A DNA stretch of 16,504 nucleotides from JADFOJ01 sp041580235 (lineage in GTDB: Bacteria; Planctomycetota; Phycisphaerae; Phycisphaerales; SM1A02), in assembly GCA_041580235.1 (NCBI GenBank), contig JBFGEG010000082.1, positions 1-16,504 on the forward strand. Direction: 5' to 3'. The stretch's first letter is position 1. Each line of letters opens with the position of its first letter. The notes below the pieces were generated by a model. That model saw nothing but the letters and a program-made list of their open reading frames with translations, searched no databases and was not told the origin of the DNA. This document shows, piece after piece, positions 1 to 7,001 of the stretch. A program made the position numbers and the translations under genes.

Positions 1-103
1 CGCTCCGTACGGCGCTTCGGGCCGACGCTCGCTCTGGTACGGGGCCGCCGGATTCGGGCCGGCGGGCCTGATCGGGCGTCCAACGAGCGTTCCGGGGATT
101 CTG

Positions 104-119
104 GCAGGGGCACCCCTGC
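104..119. terminator. Terminator-like hairpin near the left edge
   Basis: GCAGGGG at 104-110 is the exact reverse complement of CCCCTGC at 113-119, with CA between. This compact GC-rich hairpin could end a gene lying left of the window. It lacks a T tract (GTTCAAAAC follows), so it is not a classical intrinsic terminator. Bases 1-103 hold no gene I can support; reading frames are open there, but this is expected at this GC content. Confidence 0.3.
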
Positions 120-195
120 GTTCAAAACAGGCAATCTATTCGGTTGGGGAGATGCGCCGATCATCGTTATCGCCGCCGGGGGCAAAAGGTCCACC

Positions 196-243
196 GGCCT
201 CTCGCCCGAAATCATCATAAGGAGAGGCCCGGCTCGTGCCGGG
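196..243 (+). promoter_or_regulatory. Structured leader of the PilZ gene
   Basis: GGCCTCTC (196-203) pairs exactly with GAGAGGCC (222-229) around an 18-base loop. A second hairpin, CCCGGC (228-233) with GCCGGG (238-243) and a TCGT loop, shares two bases with the first. A Shine-Dalgarno-like AAGGAG (219-224) is partly buried in the first stem. It precedes a GTG at 236 that opens a 14-codon frame ending in TGA at 278-280, overlapping the PilZ ATG (277) as ATGA. This could be a leader peptide coupled to PilZ translation, or chance. I do not recognise a known riboswitch consensus, including the c-di-GMP classes. Confidence 0.35.
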
Positions 244-276
244 ACTGATAACACCCAACGGTGTGCGGGAGATGAC

Positions 277-654
277 ATGAGCCGAAGATGGGGCGCGAAT
301 TCAAATCCCGTCCGGATGATGGCCCGCGGCATCCGCGCCGGCGCCTCGCGTCTCAAGCCTCTCTCTGAGCGGCGGACCTTCGGCCGCGTCAAGGCCACCC
401 GGCTTCGCTGCAACCTCGGCGTCGTCCTCGATCTGTCCGGGGGCGGCCTGCGTATTCGGTCGAACCGCCGGCTGCAGGGCAAGAAGTACGTCGAGCTGTC
501 CAGCCACGCCCGTCACGTGAAGGTGCTGGCCGAGGTCCGATGGATCAAGCGGCTCGGGTTCCGCAAGTACGAGATCGGGATGCAGTTCCGCGACGTCACC
601 GAGGAGACGGCCAAGGAGCTGACCGGCTTCGCGTCGTACTTGCGGGCCGGATAG
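277..654 (+). CDS. PilZ domain protein, probable c-di-GMP receptor
   Basis: This 125-residue cytoplasmic protein is essentially one PilZ domain, about residues 30-120, after a short basic N-terminus. The two canonical c-di-GMP binding motifs are present: RxxxR as R33-T-F-G-R37, and D/NxSxxG as D52-L-S54-G-G-G57. PilZ proteins of this size normally act as stand-alone receptors passing the second-messenger signal to a partner; the partner cannot be told from sequence. The ATG at 277 has GGGAG at 267-271, five bases upstream. The frame is open to the window's left edge, but nothing upstream resembles PilZ, so 277 is preferred. The FHA-sigma gene begins 40 bases downstream on the same strand. The domain call is firm; activity with c-di-GMP is inferred from the motifs. 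Confidence 0.88.
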   Translation: MSRRWGANSNPVRMMARGIRAGASRLKPLSERRTFGRVKATRLRCNLGVVLDLSGGGLRIRSNRRLQGKKYVELSSHARHVKVLAEVRWIKRLGFRKYEIGMQFRDVTEETAKELTGFASYLRAG

Positions 655-680
655 ACGGCCGGCGAAGCCAATGCTCTCGC

Positions 681-686
681 TATAAT
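681..686 (+). promoter_or_regulatory. Consensus -10 box (TATAAT) next to the FHA-sigma start
   Basis: An exact TATAAT lies eight bases before the TTG start at 695, in the 40-base gap after the PilZ gene. Transcription would begin near 692-695, giving a leaderless or almost leaderless message. No good TTGACA-like element is present at the usual distance (GCCGGC at 658-663), so promoter strength and the sigma factor used are uncertain. Confidence 0.5.
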
Positions 687-694
687 CCAACGAG

Positions 695-1615
695 TTGGCC
701 ACCGGCGAGTCCAACGCTCTGGTGATCGCGCCCGTCGGCACCGTGGCGGCTGGTCCGGTGACGGTTCCCGCCGATGAACGGGTGACGATCGGTCGCAGTC
801 GAAGCTGCGGGGTCCACATCGAGGACCCGCACGTCTCCAAGGAGCACGCCGAGGTCTGGTGCCGTGACGGCGCGTGGTACGTCACGGATCTCGCCAGCCA
901 CAACGGCACGTTCATCAACCGCTGGCAGCTGGCGCCGCACGACCCGATGATTCTCCACGACGGCGATGTCATGGCGGTCGGCCCGCGTCGCTTCGAGGTG
1001 AGGCTCGTCAGCGAAGCCCGCGAGCCGTCGTCGGGAAGCTGGGCCACGCGGGCCTCGATCTTCCTGCGGCTCCGCGACGAGCGGCGTCCGGAGCAGGAGC
1101 TGGCGTGGGAGGAGTTTCGCACACGGTACGCCCCGGTGATCCTCGGCTTCTCTCGTAACGCGGGGCTTCGCACTCAGGATGCCGACGACGTTCTTCAGGA
1201 CGTCATGCTGGGGTTTTTCCGGCTCGCCTCGGAATTCGTGTACGACCCCTCCAAGGGCCGCTTCCGCGGCTATCTCAAGCGGGCCACGCTCAACGCCATC
1301 CACAAGCGGGCCCGCCGCGCCGAGCGGGGCCACCGGGTCTCCGAAGCCCTGCTGGATGAGAAGGCCGACACGGCCGACGCGCACTGGGAGGAGCAGTGGG
1401 CCGAGCAGATCCTCGCCCGCGCCCTGGACGAGGCCCGCCGCCGATTCGACGCTCAGACCCTGGAGGCGTTCGAGCTCTACGCCCGCCGCGGCGTGGCGGC
1501 CGAGGAGGTCGCCCGGCGGCTGGACATGAGCGTCAACGGCGTTCATCAGGCCAAGAGCCGCGTCGTGAGGCTGGTGCGGGCCATCGCCGACCGCCTGCGG
1601 GCCGACGAGGGCTGA
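695..1615 (+). CDS. Sigma factor (ECF type) with N-terminal FHA domain
   Basis: This 306-residue protein joins two domains. Residues about 8-105 form an FHA phosphothreonine-binding domain with the conserved G33-R34-S35, S48-x-x-H51 and N70-G71. Residues about 135-300 are a two-domain sigma-70 family factor: region 2 at about 138-210 (ADDVLQDV, then RFRGYLKRATLNAIHKRARR) and region 4 at about 251-296 with a helix-turn-helix (AAEEVARRLDMSVNGVHQAK). Region 3 is absent, as in ECF factors, and the region 2 wording resembles planctomycete ECF factors. The fusion implies that a Ser/Thr-kinase signal, bound through FHA, recruits or gates the sigma factor; this is inference. No kinase or anti-sigma gene is in the window. 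The frame has a stop at 683-685, so TTG 695 is its first possible start; GTG 722 would cut into the first FHA strand. There is no Shine-Dalgarno site. Confidence 0.88.
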   Translation: MATGESNALVIAPVGTVAAGPVTVPADERVTIGRSRSCGVHIEDPHVSKEHAEVWCRDGAWYVTDLASHNGTFINRWQLAPHDPMILHDGDVMAVGPRRFEVRLVSEAREPSSGSWATRASIFLRLRDERRPEQELAWEEFRTRYAPVILGFSRNAGLRTQDADDVLQDVMLGFFRLASEFVYDPSKGRFRGYLKRATLNAIHKRARRAERGHRVSEALLDEKADTADAHWEEQWAEQILARALDEARRRFDAQTLEAFELYARRGVAAEEVARRLDMSVNGVHQAKSRVVRLVRAIADRLRADEG

Positions 1616-1687
1616 CGCAGCCGTCTTTTTGGTTTTCGGTGTCAGACTCGCCGCCGCCCTGGATAGGTGGGGGTGATGGGGGACGTC

Positions 1688-1733
1688 GCGGGGGACTCGC
1701 CCCGCAGAATCTGGACGGCAACAGCCGCGGAGG
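1688..1733 (+). promoter_or_regulatory. Leader hairpin and strong ribosome binding site of the HAF-repeat gene
   Basis: The 125-base gap between the sigma gene and the HAF gene contains a GC hairpin, GCGGGG (1688-1693) with CCCCGC (1700-1705) around a six-base loop. A perfect GGAGG (1729-1733) follows, seven bases before the ATG at 1741, and fixes that start. I see no convincing promoter hexamers here. The hairpin may stabilise the message or slow transcription, but it has no T tract. Confidence 0.4.
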
Positions 1734-1740
1734 TAGAGCC

Positions 1741-3153
1741 ATGACACGCAGCACCGACAGTCAGAGACGACGGAGTGACCTGTTGATCGCCGGGGGATTG
1801 ACCGGATTGCTCGCCTCCGCGGCGGCCGCCCAGATCTGGGTGCCGGAGTATGAGCTGTTCGACCTGGGATCGCTGGGCGGCCCCGCCAGCGTGGCCCTGG
1901 GCACCAACGGCCACGGTGACGTCGTCGGCTGGGCCGAGACCGAGGCGGGCCAGATCCACGGGTTCCACTGGCAGGGTGGCGAGATGATCGACCTCGGCGT
2001 GCTCGGCACCCGGTTCAGCGAGGCCCGCGACATCAACGCGGCCGAGCAGATCGTCGGCGTGTCACAGCGGATCCCCGGCGAGATGCGGGCCGTCTACTGG
2101 TTCGACGGGACGATTCACGACCTCAGCGAGAGCCTCGTCTATCCGCTGACACTGCCGCCGGATCAGTACCCGCGGCTCTCCGAGGCCAACGCCATCAACG
2201 ACGACGGGCAGATCGTCGCCGTGGGCACGATCGAGGCCGACGACAACGTGTACACGTACCTGCTCACGCCGCTGGAGCCGGAGGTCTTCGATCCCTATGA
2301 CCCGCGCTACGACTACGTCGAGACGGGGTTCCTGCCCCAGCGGGCCGCGTCGCAGATTGCACGGCTGGTGAGCTCCGACGAGGTCGGGGTCATTGGTGAG
2401 GAGCCAGACTCGGAGTCTGCGTTGACGCCTTGCCCCTGGGACTGCAGCAACGGTGACGGCGAGGTCGGCATCCACGACTTCCTGGCCGTGCTCGGCACGT
2501 GGGGCCAGGTCGGCGCGCCGTGCGACTTTGACGGCAACGGTGTCGGCATCAACGACTTCCTCAAGATCCTGGGGAATTGGGGACCGTGCCCCCTGGCCGC
2601 GCTGCCCCAGCCCCAGTCCAGTCTCGGCTTCGGCATCAACGGCGTCGGTCACGTCGTCGGCAACAGCGCCGATCAGGCCTTTCTCTTTCTCGGCGACGAG
2701 GAGCTGACCGGCCTGGAGGTCTCGCTCTTCCGGAGCCAGGCCAACGCCATCAATGATTTCGGGATCGCTGTGGGGTGGCTTGCCGGGCCCTCCGGGGGTT
2801 CACATGCCACGCTCTGGAGCATGTGGATGGAAGGTGAACACTGGCCGCTGTCCACGCCGCAAGGCTGGATCAGCGAGGCCCTCGACGTCAACGACGCCAC
2901 GGAGTCCGTGGGCTGGGCCGCGGACAACCCGGTCGGCTCTGAGTCGGTGGCCATGTTGTGGCGCGGTCTCCAGGCCACAAACCTCGACCAGGTCACCGCC
3001 ATCCCGGAGGGTCCCGTCTTCTGGGACCGACTCGAGCAGGCCACGGCCATCGACGACGGCCATCGCATCGTCGGCTACGGCCGCACGCTCAGCGGCGTGG
3101 CCCGGGCCTTCATCCTCGTTCCCATCGACTACGGCAACGACACGGCTGAATAA
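1741..3153 (+). CDS. Secreted HAF-repeat protein with a dockerin-like insert
   Basis: This 470-residue protein starts with a Sec-type signal peptide: basic QRRRS, then a hydrophobic stretch, ending AAAA before Gln31. The mature part has about seven HAF-type repeats, recognisable as 'DLG.LGG' and 'A..IN..G.IVG': near residues 40-65, 83-108, 146-163, 295-309, 333-347, 378-393 and 432-447. HAF proteins are exported proteins of unknown role, possibly beta-propeller-like. Residues 230-284 are different: CPWDC, then two acidic segments (NGDGEVGIHDFLAVLGTWG and DFDGNGVGINDFLKILGNWG) ending in C283. These resemble paired calcium-binding dockerin or EF-hand loops and are a planctomycete hallmark. Such modules usually sit at the C-terminus; here one interrupts the repeat array. 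ATG 1741 is chosen for its signal peptide and GGAGG site, although the frame is open further upstream. The ligand is unknown. Confidence 0.8.
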   Translation: MTRSTDSQRRRSDLLIAGGLTGLLASAAAAQIWVPEYELFDLGSLGGPASVALGTNGHGDVVGWAETEAGQIHGFHWQGGEMIDLGVLGTRFSEARDINAAEQIVGVSQRIPGEMRAVYWFDGTIHDLSESLVYPLTLPPDQYPRLSEANAINDDGQIVAVGTIEADDNVYTYLLTPLEPEVFDPYDPRYDYVETGFLPQRAASQIARLVSSDEVGVIGEEPDSESALTPCPWDCSNGDGEVGIHDFLAVLGTWGQVGAPCDFDGNGVGINDFLKILGNWGPCPLAALPQPQSSLGFGINGVGHVVGNSADQAFLFLGDEELTGLEVSLFRSQANAINDFGIAVGWLAGPSGGSHATLWSMWMEGEHWPLSTPQGWISEALDVNDATESVGWAADNPVGSESVAMLWRGLQATNLDQVTAIPEGPVFWDRLEQATAIDDGHRIVGYGRTLSGVARAFILVPIDYGNDTAE

Positions 3154-3197
3154 GCTCAGACAATCCCGCTCCCCGATTCCTTTCTTCCTCTCCTCCA

Positions 3198-3239
3198 CCG
3201 CCGCCACGATGACCGTCGTGGCGACGGCTTCTTAAGAAG
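3198..3239. terminator. Hairpin plus palindrome between convergent genes
   Basis: CGCCACGA (3202-3209) pairs exactly with TCGTGGCG (3216-3223) around a six-base loop. Beyond one mismatch, three outer pairs extend the stem to 3198-3227. The next 12 bases, CTTCTTAAGAAG (3228-3239), are a perfect palindrome. The element lies between the stop of the HAF gene and the oppositely oriented stop of the FG-GAP gene, so it may terminate both. Neither side has a true T tract. Confidence 0.5.
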
Positions 3240-3242
3240 GGA

Positions 3243-6200
3243 TCAGGGGTTGGGCACCACGGGGATTGGCTGGAGGGCGACGCGGGTGACGGTGGGGGTG
3301 CCTTCGGTGATCTGGATCATGGTGTCGAGGGGGATGTCGGTGAAGGTCTGGCGGGTGTCGGAGGTGGGCCACCACACGTCGAGGCGGGTAATGCGCGTCG
3401 CGTTGCCGAGGCCGATCTCCTGGCGCAGCGGTGAGCCGCCGAAGCTGCTGACCGACCCGACGGCCCGGTGGATCTCGCGGGGGCCGCCGGGCGTGTCCAC
3501 GGCGACGGTGACCCGGGCGCCGATTGCCAAGCGGTTGCTTCTCGTACCCACGAGCTTCACGTACAGGAAGCGATTGCCGTGGCCGGGGTTCTGGAAGAGG
3601 GCATTGCTGAACCCGTCTCCCTCGTAGAAGCCCCCGAGCTGGTGGTAGATGTCCTGGTCGCCGTCGTCGTCGATGTCGGCGAAGGCGACGCCGTGGCCCT
3701 TTTGCAGGTGACCGACACCGCCGGCCGTGGACACGTCCTGGAAGCGGCGGCCCCGGTCGTTGCGGAGCATCACGTTGGGCATGAGCGTCTGGTAGTCCGG
3801 GTCGCCGGTGGCCAGGTACAGGTCCAGAAAGCCGTCGTTGTCCAGGTCGCCGAAGTTGGCGCCCATGGGCAGATACGGGTGCTTCAGCCCGGCCTCGGCC
3901 GTGACGTTGCGAAACGTGCCGTCGCCGTTGTTGCGGTAGAGACAGGGCGGGCTCGCATGCCAGCGGAGCCCCAGGGCCTCGGCGGCGACGTCTTCCACCC
4001 TGGCGTCGTAGGCCGCGACGAAGAGATCGAGCCGGCCGTCGTTGTCGTAATCGAAGAACCACGCCGCGAAGCTGCGGCCTTGGGGCTCGGTGACGCCGGC
4101 CTCCGGCGCCACGTCCGTGAACCTCCCGTCACCGTCGTTGCGATAGAGCCGGTTGGGCCCGAGGTTGGAGACGTACAGGTCGAGGTCACCGTCGTTGTCG
4201 TAGTCGCCGGCGGTGACACCCTTGCAGTAGCGATCATTGGTGACGCCGGCCACGGCGGCGCGGTCCGTGAACGTCCCGTCACCGTTGTTGCGAAACAGCT
4301 GTGACGGGTAGTCGCCGCCGGGCGGCCGGGGCCGCTCCACCCGAGACTCGTTGCCGACAAAGAGGTCGAGATCGCCGTCGTTGTCGAAGTCGCCCCAGGA
4401 CGCCGCCTGCGTCGGCCGCGCGGGGTCGGCGAGCCCCGCGGCTCGGGTCACGTCGCTGAACGTGCCGTCTCCGTTGTTGGCCAGCAGCGAGTTTCTGATC
4501 TGCCCGTCGTCGAACAGCCACGCCCCGCGGAGCACGAGGATGTCCATGTCGCCGTCATTGTCGTAATCCGCGCCGAGACAGTTCAGCCCGCCCAGCTGCC
4601 CGTCCAGGCCCGATCGGGCCGACTCGTCGGCGAACCGTCCCGTGCCGAGGTTGCGGTAGAAGGTGAGGGGGCCCGCGGGGTCCCACGTCGAGGTCACGAT
4701 GTCCAGCCGGCCGTCGCCGTCGAAATCCTCGACGATGCAGCCGCCGCAGAGGTTGAACGTGTCCACACCGAGGGCCGGCGCGACATCCACGAAACGCCCG
4801 ATCTCGTACGAGGACTCGAACGCCTCCGGCGGAATCCGAAAGGCGTCGTCCACCGCATCCGGATAGTCGCCGAGGGCCATGTGGCCGAGGTTCAGCAGCC
4901 AGCGGATCTTCAGGTCGTCGGGCTTGAGCTGCAGGAATCGCCGGTAGCTCTCGACCGCGGTGCGGGCCGGCGGCTTGACCTCGTGCACGCCGCCGCCGCG
5001 CAGCGGGAAGATGCAGCACTCGGCGTTGTGACGGCGGATGCAGTTGTCCACCTCCGCCTTTCGCAGGTAGGCGATCCCCCGCAGTCGCAGCATCGGCAGC
5101 TCGAGCTTCTGCAGTGCTCGATCGCGGTCGACGCTCGCCATCGCCGAGTCGGCGAGCGCGATCGCACCGTCGACGTCGCCGACACGCAGCAGCTCCGCGG
5201 CGAGCCTGATTCGAAGCCTGGTGCTCTGGTCCGCCGACAGCCCCGCCCGGTCGAGCTCGGCCCGCAGGGCCGTGATCGGCGCGTGGCCGAAGTACTCGTT
5301 GCTGCCGGCCCGCAGCCGCCGGGCGATGGCGGCGAACTCCTCCTGCGGCCCAACGGTCTGCCGGATCTCGACGAGCTGATCGGCGTCGAACGGGCCGAAC
5401 GACTCGGCCGCCGACCCGTCGGGCCAGGTGACCTCAACGCGATCGATCCCGGTCGCATCGCCGAGTCCCACGTGGACACGCGGGTCGTTGGCGGCGCAGT
5501 AGCTGTAGGCGGAGCGGACCTCGAAGGTGCGGGACGTGTCACCGATGACGCACCTGACCCGGGCGCCGAGGGCATCGCGGCCGTGGCGGTCAAGCAGGCG
5601 CAGCGAGCAGAAGCGGCCGAGCCGCTCGGCGTCGTTGCGCAGAAGCCTTGCCGGCCCGTCACGGTTGGCGAGAAGCACATCGACGTCACCGTCGTTGTCG
5701 TAGTCGCCAAAGGCAGCCGCACGGCTGTTCTCGACGAGCCGCAGCGCCGGCCCGGCGAGGGCGGTGACATCCTCGAAACGACCCGGCTCGACCTGGCGAA
5801 GCAGCTGGTTGGGCTCGGCGTACACGTCGTCGGTCGCCTGCACGTCGGCGACGATCTGCACGCGGCCGTTGGCCACGAACGAATCGAGCCGCCCGTCGAG
5901 GTCATAGTCGAACAGGCCCGTTCCGAAACCGGTAAAACGCCGCGTCGGTGCGGCCAGCCCCCACCGGCTGGTGGCATCGTCGTAGTACCCGCTCTCATTG
6001 ATGTAGAGAATGTGCGGCTCGCGATGCAGGTGGACCTTCCACAGGTCGAAGTCGCCGTCGTCATCGACATCGGCGGACGCGACGCCCATCCCCGCCTGGG
6101 ACCGGCCCATCTCGTCCACCGCGCAGCTGAGGCGAACGGCGGACTCCGTGAAGCGGCCGTCGCCGGAGTTGATCCACGCGAAGCTCGGCATCTGGTCGTT

Positions 6201-7001
6201 GGCGACGTAGATGTCGATGTGCCCGTCCCCGTCGAGATCGCTGCACACGACGCCGAGCCCCGTCCCCGCCCGGGCCCGGATGCCGGCGGCGGCGGTGACG
6301 TCGGCGAACGTGCCATCACCGTTGTTGCGGTACAGCGTGTCCACCGTGGGGGCGTCGTACGCCTGGGGCGAGCAGTAGTCGCGGGCGCCGGACGGCGCGT
6401 AGCACTGCTTGCCGGTGAACGCCGGCTTGTCCGACCAGTCCACGTAGTTCACCACGAACAGGTCGAGGTCGCCGTCGGCGTCGTAGTCCACGAAGGCCGC
6501 ACTGGTCGACCAGGAGGGGTCGCCGACGGCGGCTGTTTCCGTGACGTCGGTGAACGTCGCATCGCCGTTGTTGCGATACAGCGTGTTCGGACCGAGATTG
6601 GTGACGTACAGGTCGGTGTCGCCGTCATTGTCGTAGTCGCCGGCGGCGCACCCCATGCCGTACCCCGCGTCGCCGACGCCGGCGGCCTCGGTGACGTCGT
6701 CGAATCGACCTCCGCCGCGGTTGCGAAAGAGACGATTGCCCGCGCCGGCGGAATCGACCAGATACGCGTCGAGCCGGTCGTCGCCGTCGTGGTCAATCCA
6801 ACCGGCGCCGCCTCCCATGATCTCCGGTAAGAGAAAGTCGCCCCCGGCCCCTGATTCGTGATCGAAGTCGATCCCGCTCAACACGGCGACTTCGGTGAAG
6901 ATCACCCGGCCTTCCGCCGGCGGCGGGGTGGTCTCGTCGCCGCAGCCGCCGGCGAGCACGAGCAGGACAGTGGTGATGGCGGACAGCCGTCGTGCTCTCA
7001 T
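3243..7001 (-). CDS. Giant lipoprotein with two FG-GAP/UnbV modules (CRTAC1-like)
   Basis: This is a 1252-residue exported protein. The N-terminus is basic, then hydrophobic, then LAGGC with Cys20, a loose lipobox, so a lipid anchor is likely. Two similar modules follow. Module 1 (about 34-548) has FG-GAP/VCBS repeats with calcium-type D-x-D-x-D-G loops (for example DYDNDGD at 122) and an ASPIC/UnbV domain at about 478-548. Module 2 (about 735-1235) has seven more loops and a second UnbV domain at about 1158-1232. Between them, residues about 550-730 are mainly helical and TPR-like. They contain a Cys/His cluster (C654, H658, C662, C663, H673) followed by IRWLLNLGHMALGDYPDAV, a sequence type I recall between such modules in environmental bacteria. 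FG-GAP repeats form beta-propellers for binding or adhesion; the ligand is unknown. The ATG overlaps the TPR gene's stop as ATGA, implying coupled translation. Confidence 0.85.
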   Translation of the reverse strand: MRARRLSAITTVLLVLAGGCGDETTPPPAEGRVIFTEVAVLSGIDFDHESGAGGDFLLPEIMGGGAGWIDHDGDDRLDAYLVDSAGAGNRLFRNRGGGRFDDVTEAAGVGDAGYGMGCAAGDYDNDGDTDLYVTNLGPNTLYRNNGDATFTDVTETAAVGDPSWSTSAAFVDYDADGDLDLFVVNYVDWSDKPAFTGKQCYAPSGARDYCSPQAYDAPTVDTLYRNNGDGTFADVTAAAGIRARAGTGLGVVCSDLDGDGHIDIYVANDQMPSFAWINSGDGRFTESAVRLSCAVDEMGRSQAGMGVASADVDDDGDFDLWKVHLHREPHILYINESGYYDDATSRWGLAAPTRRFTGFGTGLFDYDLDGRLDSFVANGRVQIVADVQATDDVYAEPNQLLRQVEPGRFEDVTALAGPALRLVENSRAAAFGDYDNDGDVDVLLANRDGPARLLRNDAERLGRFCSLRLLDRHGRDALGARVRCVIGDTSRTFEVRSAYSYCAANDPRVHVGLGDATGIDRVEVTWPDGSAAESFGPFDADQLVEIRQTVGPQEEFAAIARRLRAGSNEYFGHAPITALRAELDRAGLSADQSTRLRIRLAAELLRVGDVDGAIALADSAMASVDRDRALQKLELPMLRLRGIAYLRKAEVDNCIRRHNAECCIFPLRGGGVHEVKPPARTAVESYRRFLQLKPDDLKIRWLLNLGHMALGDYPDAVDDAFRIPPEAFESSYEIGRFVDVAPALGVDTFNLCGGCIVEDFDGDGRLDIVTSTWDPAGPLTFYRNLGTGRFADESARSGLDGQLGGLNCLGADYDNDGDMDILVLRGAWLFDDGQIRNSLLANNGDGTFSDVTRAAGLADPARPTQAASWGDFDNDGDLDLFVGNESRVERPRPPGGDYPSQLFRNNGDGTFTDRAAVAGVTNDRYCKGVTAGDYDNDGDLDLYVSNLGPNRLYRNDGDGRFTDVAPEAGVTEPQGRSFAAWFFDYDNDGRLDLFVAAYDARVEDVAAEALGLRWHASPPCLYRNNGDGTFRNVTAEAGLKHPYLPMGANFGDLDNDGFLDLYLATGDPDYQTLMPNVMLRNDRGRRFQDVSTAGGVGHLQKGHGVAFADIDDDGDQDIYHQLGGFYEGDGFSNALFQNPGHGNRFLYVKLVGTRSNRLAIGARVTVAVDTPGGPREIHRAVGSVSSFGGSPLRQEIGLGNATRITRLDVWWPTSDTRQTFTDIPLDTMIQITEGTPTVTRVALQPIPVVPNP

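Noticed and set aside
160..243. c-di-GMP riboswitch before the PilZ gene
   Set aside because: A GCAAA stretch and hairpins are present, but the conserved core of the known c-di-GMP riboswitch classes is not recognisable.
1..276. In-frame extension of the PilZ protein to the window's left edge
   Set aside because: The frame is open, but the ATG at 277 has a good ribosome site, and the upstream residues contain no domain and cross several hairpins.
1396..1740. Upstream extension of the HAF-repeat protein
   Set aside because: It would overlap the sigma gene and hide the signal peptide; the ATG at 1741 has an ideal GGAGG site.
680..1747. 355-codon open frame on the minus strand
   Set aside because: It lies antisense to the FHA-sigma gene, whose motifs are unmistakable; no ribosome site or domain supports it.
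4881..6830. 649-codon open frame on the plus strand opposite the FG-GAP gene
   Set aside because: It is antisense to a gene with clear domains. Its Val/Ala/Gly-rich wording is what the reversed calcium-loop repeats produce at high GC.
3243..7001. CRISPR-like or tandem-repeat DNA
   Set aside because: The repeated 'gtcgccgtcgttgtcgtagtc'-type words encode D-x-D-x-D-G calcium loops in one reading frame, with irregular spacing and no spacer pattern.
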